In this document: piece by piece, positions 61,688-64,000 of the stretch | Numbering within the stretch: the first letter of the stretch is position 1 | Layout: the number at the start of each line of letters is the position of its first letter | Assembly (NCBI GenBank): GCA_900314725.1 | Contig: OMWJ01000005.1 | Span: forward strand, 1 to 64,000 | Origin: an uncultured Bacteroidales bacterium | GTDB lineage: Bacteria > Bacteroidota > Bacteroidia > Bacteroidales > P3 | Direction of reading: 5' to 3' | Length of the DNA stretch: 64,000 nucleotides | Translations under genes and position numbers: made by a program | The notes under the pieces: model-generated | What the model was told of the DNA's origin: nothing | The model's input: only the letters and a program-made list of their open reading frames with translations | Database searches by the model: none

Positions 61688-62761
61688 ATGCAAAAGAAAG
61701 GTAATAAGTACGGTACTCACCGTGTAATTGAGCCAAAGGGAGTTCTTCCTCAGCCAGCAAACAAAATAGACAACAATATGGATGAAATCTATGATAACGA
61801 AATCCTTATTGATGTACAAACTTTAAACATAGACTCTGCTTCTTTTACAGATATTCACGAGTATGCTAAACAACAAGCAGGTGAAGGTGCAAGTGAAGAA
61901 AAAGTTATGGAAGAAATCAAAAAAGAAATGCTTCTTAACGTTGAACTTCAAGGAAAGCACAGAAACAGAAGAACAGGTTCAGGTGGTATGCTTTTAGGTA
62001 AAGTAGAAAAAATAGGTGATGCTCTTAAAGGAAAAATAGACCTAAAAGAAGGTGATAGAATTGCTACATTAGTTAGTCTTTCTCTTACTCCTTTACGTAT
62101 AGATGAGATACTTAAAATAAAAGCAGACGTAGATCAAGTAGATATTAAGGGTAAAGCAATATTATTTGAAAGTGGTATATATGCAAAAATACCAGATGAT
62201 ATGCCAGAAAAACTTGCTCTTTCAGCATTAGACGTTGCAGGTGCTCCTGCTCAAACAGCTAAACTTTGTCAATATGGACAAAACGTAGTTATTCTTGGTG
62301 CTGGTGGTAAGAGTGGTATGCTTTGCTGCTATGAAGCTAAGAAACGTGTTGGTGTTACTGGTAAAGTTATTGGTTTAACTAATTCAATGAAATCAACAAA
62401 CCGTCTTAAAGATTTAGAATTTTGTGATGTAGTTGTTTCTGTTGCAGGTAAGACTCCAGTAGAAATATACGAATTAGTTAGTGAATTAACTAATGGAAAA
62501 ATGGCTGATGTAACAATTAACTGTGTTAATGTTCCAGATCAAGAAATGACAGCTGTTTTATGCACAAAGGATGATGGAGTTGTTTATTTCTTCTCAATGG
62601 CAACAAGTTTCACTAAGGCTTCTCTTGGAGCAGAGGGTATAGGCTCAGATGTTAATATGATTATGGGTAATGGTTATACAAAAGGACATGCTGAATTTAC
62701 TCTACAAGAGCTTAGAGAAAGTCCTAAGTTGAGAAAAATATTTGAGGAATTATATGCTTAA
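61688..62761 (+). CDS. kdd: L-erythro-3,5-diaminohexanoate dehydrogenase
   Basis: 357 residues. The N-terminus KYGTHRVIEPKGVLPQPANKIDN, TGSGGMLLGKVEKIG, DRIATLVSLSLTPLRIDEI and the KAILFESGIYAKIPDDMPEKLALSALDVAGAPAQ stretch are specific to Kdd of the lysine fermentation pathway as I know it from Fusobacterium and relatives. VVILGAGGKSGMLCCYEAKK is the NAD-binding motif. The enzyme oxidises and deaminates 3,5-diaminohexanoate to 5-amino-3-oxohexanoate. The other pathway genes (kamA, kamDE, kce, kal) are not in the window, which is unlike their usual clustering. A terminator follows. Confidence 0.92.
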   Translation: MQKKGNKYGTHRVIEPKGVLPQPANKIDNNMDEIYDNEILIDVQTLNIDSASFTDIHEYAKQQAGEGASEEKVMEEIKKEMLLNVELQGKHRNRRTGSGGMLLGKVEKIGDALKGKIDLKEGDRIATLVSLSLTPLRIDEILKIKADVDQVDIKGKAILFESGIYAKIPDDMPEKLALSALDVAGAPAQTAKLCQYGQNVVILGAGGKSGMLCCYEAKKRVGVTGKVIGLTNSMKSTNRLKDLEFCDVVVSVAGKTPVEIYELVSELTNGKMADVTINCVNVPDQEMTAVLCTKDDGVVYFFSMATSFTKASLGAEGIGSDVNMIMGNGYTKGHAEFTLQELRESPKLRKIFEELYA

Positions 62762-62790
62762 TGCATAATTGTTAATAAAAACTTGTTTGA

Positions 62791-62827
62791 AACCTTTGAA
62801 AGCAAATTGGCTTTCAAAGGTTTTTTT
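62791..62827 (+). terminator. Terminator after kdd
   Basis: A perfect 13-bp inverted repeat (62791-62803 with 62810-62822) with a 6-nt loop, followed by a T-run. Confidence 0.9.
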
Positions 62828-62849
62828 GTATTTTTTTTTTGAAATATTA

Positions 62850-62879
62850 TTTGTAGAATAAAAAATATTTATACTTTTG
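62850..62879 (+). promoter_or_regulatory. Promoter of rho
   Basis: TTTG (62850-62853), an 18-nt spacer, and TACTTTTG (62872-62879). The leader is about 105 nt, long enough for autoregulation, but no structure stands out. Confidence 0.6.
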
Positions 62880-62988
62880 CAAAGTGATTTTAATAAAAGC
62901 GTTCTGCTTTTATAATTTTTCCCAATGATTAAAGTAGATAAATCTGATGCAGACATTCTGCTACGTAAAATAAATAATAATATATTAT

Positions 62989-64000
62989 ATGTATAATAAA
63001 ACAAACTTGGAGACAAAAACTATGGAGGAACTTCTCTCTATAGCAAAGTCTATGGACATTAAGAAGATTAAACGTTTGAATGAACAAGAACTTATTTATA
63101 AAATATTGGACTATCAGGCGATGAATCCAGATCAAGAAACTTTAGAAAACGAACAACCAGAAAAAAAGAAAAGAGGCCGTCCTCCTAAAACTACTGCTCA
63201 AACAAATACTTTAACTCCAAAACAGGACAATACAATAAAAGAAAATAAACAACAGCGAACTCATCTACGTTCAAGAGTAGAGACTACTTCTCAAAAAATG
63301 GCAAGTTCAACACAATATAAATCTTCTGTTTCTAAAGAGATTAAGAAATCTTTAGTGCAAGATTTAAATACGCAAAAAATACCAGAGATACCTTCTGTTG
63401 AGAATATTGTCATTCCAGATTTTCAACCCAAGGTAATAGTAAATACATCTGCAGAGACTCCGAAAACAGAGAAACAAATTCCTGCATCAACACAGGAAAC
63501 ACAAAATGATTCTAAAAAGAGGACTGTTGGAAGACCAAAGAAAGAGCTTTCTGAAGAGGAAATTATTAATAAGGTAGCAAAAACAAATCTTTTCCCTGTT
63601 GATAATTCAGTAAAGCAAGAAGAACAGGAGTCTCCAAAACCAGTAAAGCAATCTCAAAACAACAATAACCAAAACAATAATCCAAACAATAACAATCCTC
63701 GCAATAATTACAATACCACAGTAGATTTAACAGGTATGGTGGAAGCAGAAGGTGTTTTGGAAATAATGCAAGATGGTTATGGTTTTTTGCGTTCATCGGA
63801 TTATAATTATCTAAACTCTCCTGATGATATCTACATATCACAATCACAGATAAAGTTTTTTGCACTTAAAACAGGAGATACTCTTCAAGGATATATACGT
63901 CCTCCAAAAGATAATGAGAAGTATTTTCCTATGGTTAAATTAGAGTCTGTTAATGGAAGAAAACCAGAAAGCATAAGAGATAGAATTCCTTTTGACTATC
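62989..64000 (+). CDS. rho: Transcription termination factor Rho (N-terminal part, truncated by window edge)
   Basis: 337 complete codons, starting at the ATG at 62989 and open at the right edge. The Rho N-terminal helical domain begins LETKTMEELLSIAKSMDIKKIKRLNEQELIYKILDYQ. Next is an insert of about 190 residues of low complexity, with two AT-hook-like basic motifs (KKRGRPPK and KRTVGRPKKE) and an Asn-rich stretch (QNNNNQNNNPNNNNP). The RNA-binding cold-shock-like domain starts near residue 246: VEAEGVLEIMQDGYGFLRSSDYNYLNSPDDIYISQSQI. The ATPase part is outside the window. Large disordered inserts are usual for Rho in Bacteroidetes. Confidence 0.95.
   Translation, partial: MYNKTNLETKTMEELLSIAKSMDIKKIKRLNEQELIYKILDYQAMNPDQETLENEQPEKKKRGRPPKTTAQTNTLTPKQDNTIKENKQQRTHLRSRVETTSQKMASSTQYKSSVSKEIKKSLVQDLNTQKIPEIPSVENIVIPDFQPKVIVNTSAETPKTEKQIPASTQETQNDSKKRTVGRPKKELSEEEIINKVAKTNLFPVDNSVKQEEQESPKPVKQSQNNNNQNNNPNNNNPRNNYNTTVDLTGMVEAEGVLEIMQDGYGFLRSSDYNYLNSPDDIYISQSQIKFFALKTGDTLQGYIRPPKDNEKYFPMVKLESVNGRKPESIRDRIPFDY

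Overview
The window reads as a piece of an AT-rich chromosome from an anaerobic, probably gut-associated member of the Bacteroidales. The reasons are internal. Promoters follow the Bacteroidetes TAnnTTTG pattern, in the best cases with a TTG 18-20 nt upstream, and Shine-Dalgarno sites are almost absent. Two type IX secretion system (T9SS) components (PorP/SprF and GldK) sit alongside exported proteins with T9SS-type C-terminal domains, and there are BspA-like leucine-rich-repeat surface proteins. The energy genes are those of a strict anaerobe. I cannot name a genus from sequence alone.

Layout. 1-2669 is the N-terminal part of a BspA-like LRR protein that runs off the left edge. 3071-10258 holds housekeeping genes: exonuclease III, an orphan histidine kinase with hemW, a stress protein with a SPOR protein and an M20 dipeptidase, and an exported nitroreductase-like protein. 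10551-12314 is atpDC without the other ATP synthase genes. 12337-15069 (minus) is a three-gene glycan operon. 15301-19513 (minus) is a hydBAC electron-bifurcating [FeFe]-hydrogenase operon. 19808-25678 is a surface-glycan block: an acyltransferase, then a tightly packed pyruvyltransferase, GT2, LicD, SDR, LicD operon. A lone sufB follows. 27341-31741 (minus) is a complete BspA-like T9SS cargo protein with a small membrane-tailed partner. Then come topA-cstA (minus), a T9SS-exported subtilase, gcvH, a VanZ-like protein, a degenerate RluA-like protein, a tRNA-Cys/tRNA-Arg operon, purC with a PNGase F-like glycosidase, and rhomboid with a Usp-like protein. 45536-49796 is an envelope operon (lptB, deacetylase-like, hldD, kdsC, rlpA). 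49976-52481 is porP-gldK. The rest is rimO with a nucleotidyltransferase/GHMP-kinase fusion and a mutarotase, a fused Nfn-type transhydrogenase, htpG, a coiled-coil lipoprotein, kdd of lysine fermentation, and the start of rho.

How it fits together. HydABC can dispose of electrons from NADH plus reduced ferredoxin as H2. The Nfn fusion links NADH, ferredoxin and NADPH. Kdd points to amino-acid (lysine) fermentation. The T9SS genes, LRR adhesins, subtilase and PNGase F-like enzyme suggest life on host glycoproteins, and the glycan operons decorate the cell surface.

The most unusual feature is a family of degenerate tandem repeats with a 21-22 nt period and an AAAAAGA(C/G)TTGGTTTT-like core. 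They lie in at least five separate intergenic regions, with a further 21-nt-period array of different sequence between the two tRNA genes. Other points worth a second look are long structured leaders on both BspA-like genes, a possible small RNA or attenuator before kdd, a hairpin at the predicted 5' end of the porP-gldK mRNA, and the nucleotidyltransferase/GHMP-kinase fusion beside a mutarotase. All functional statements come from reading motifs by eye; no database search was run.
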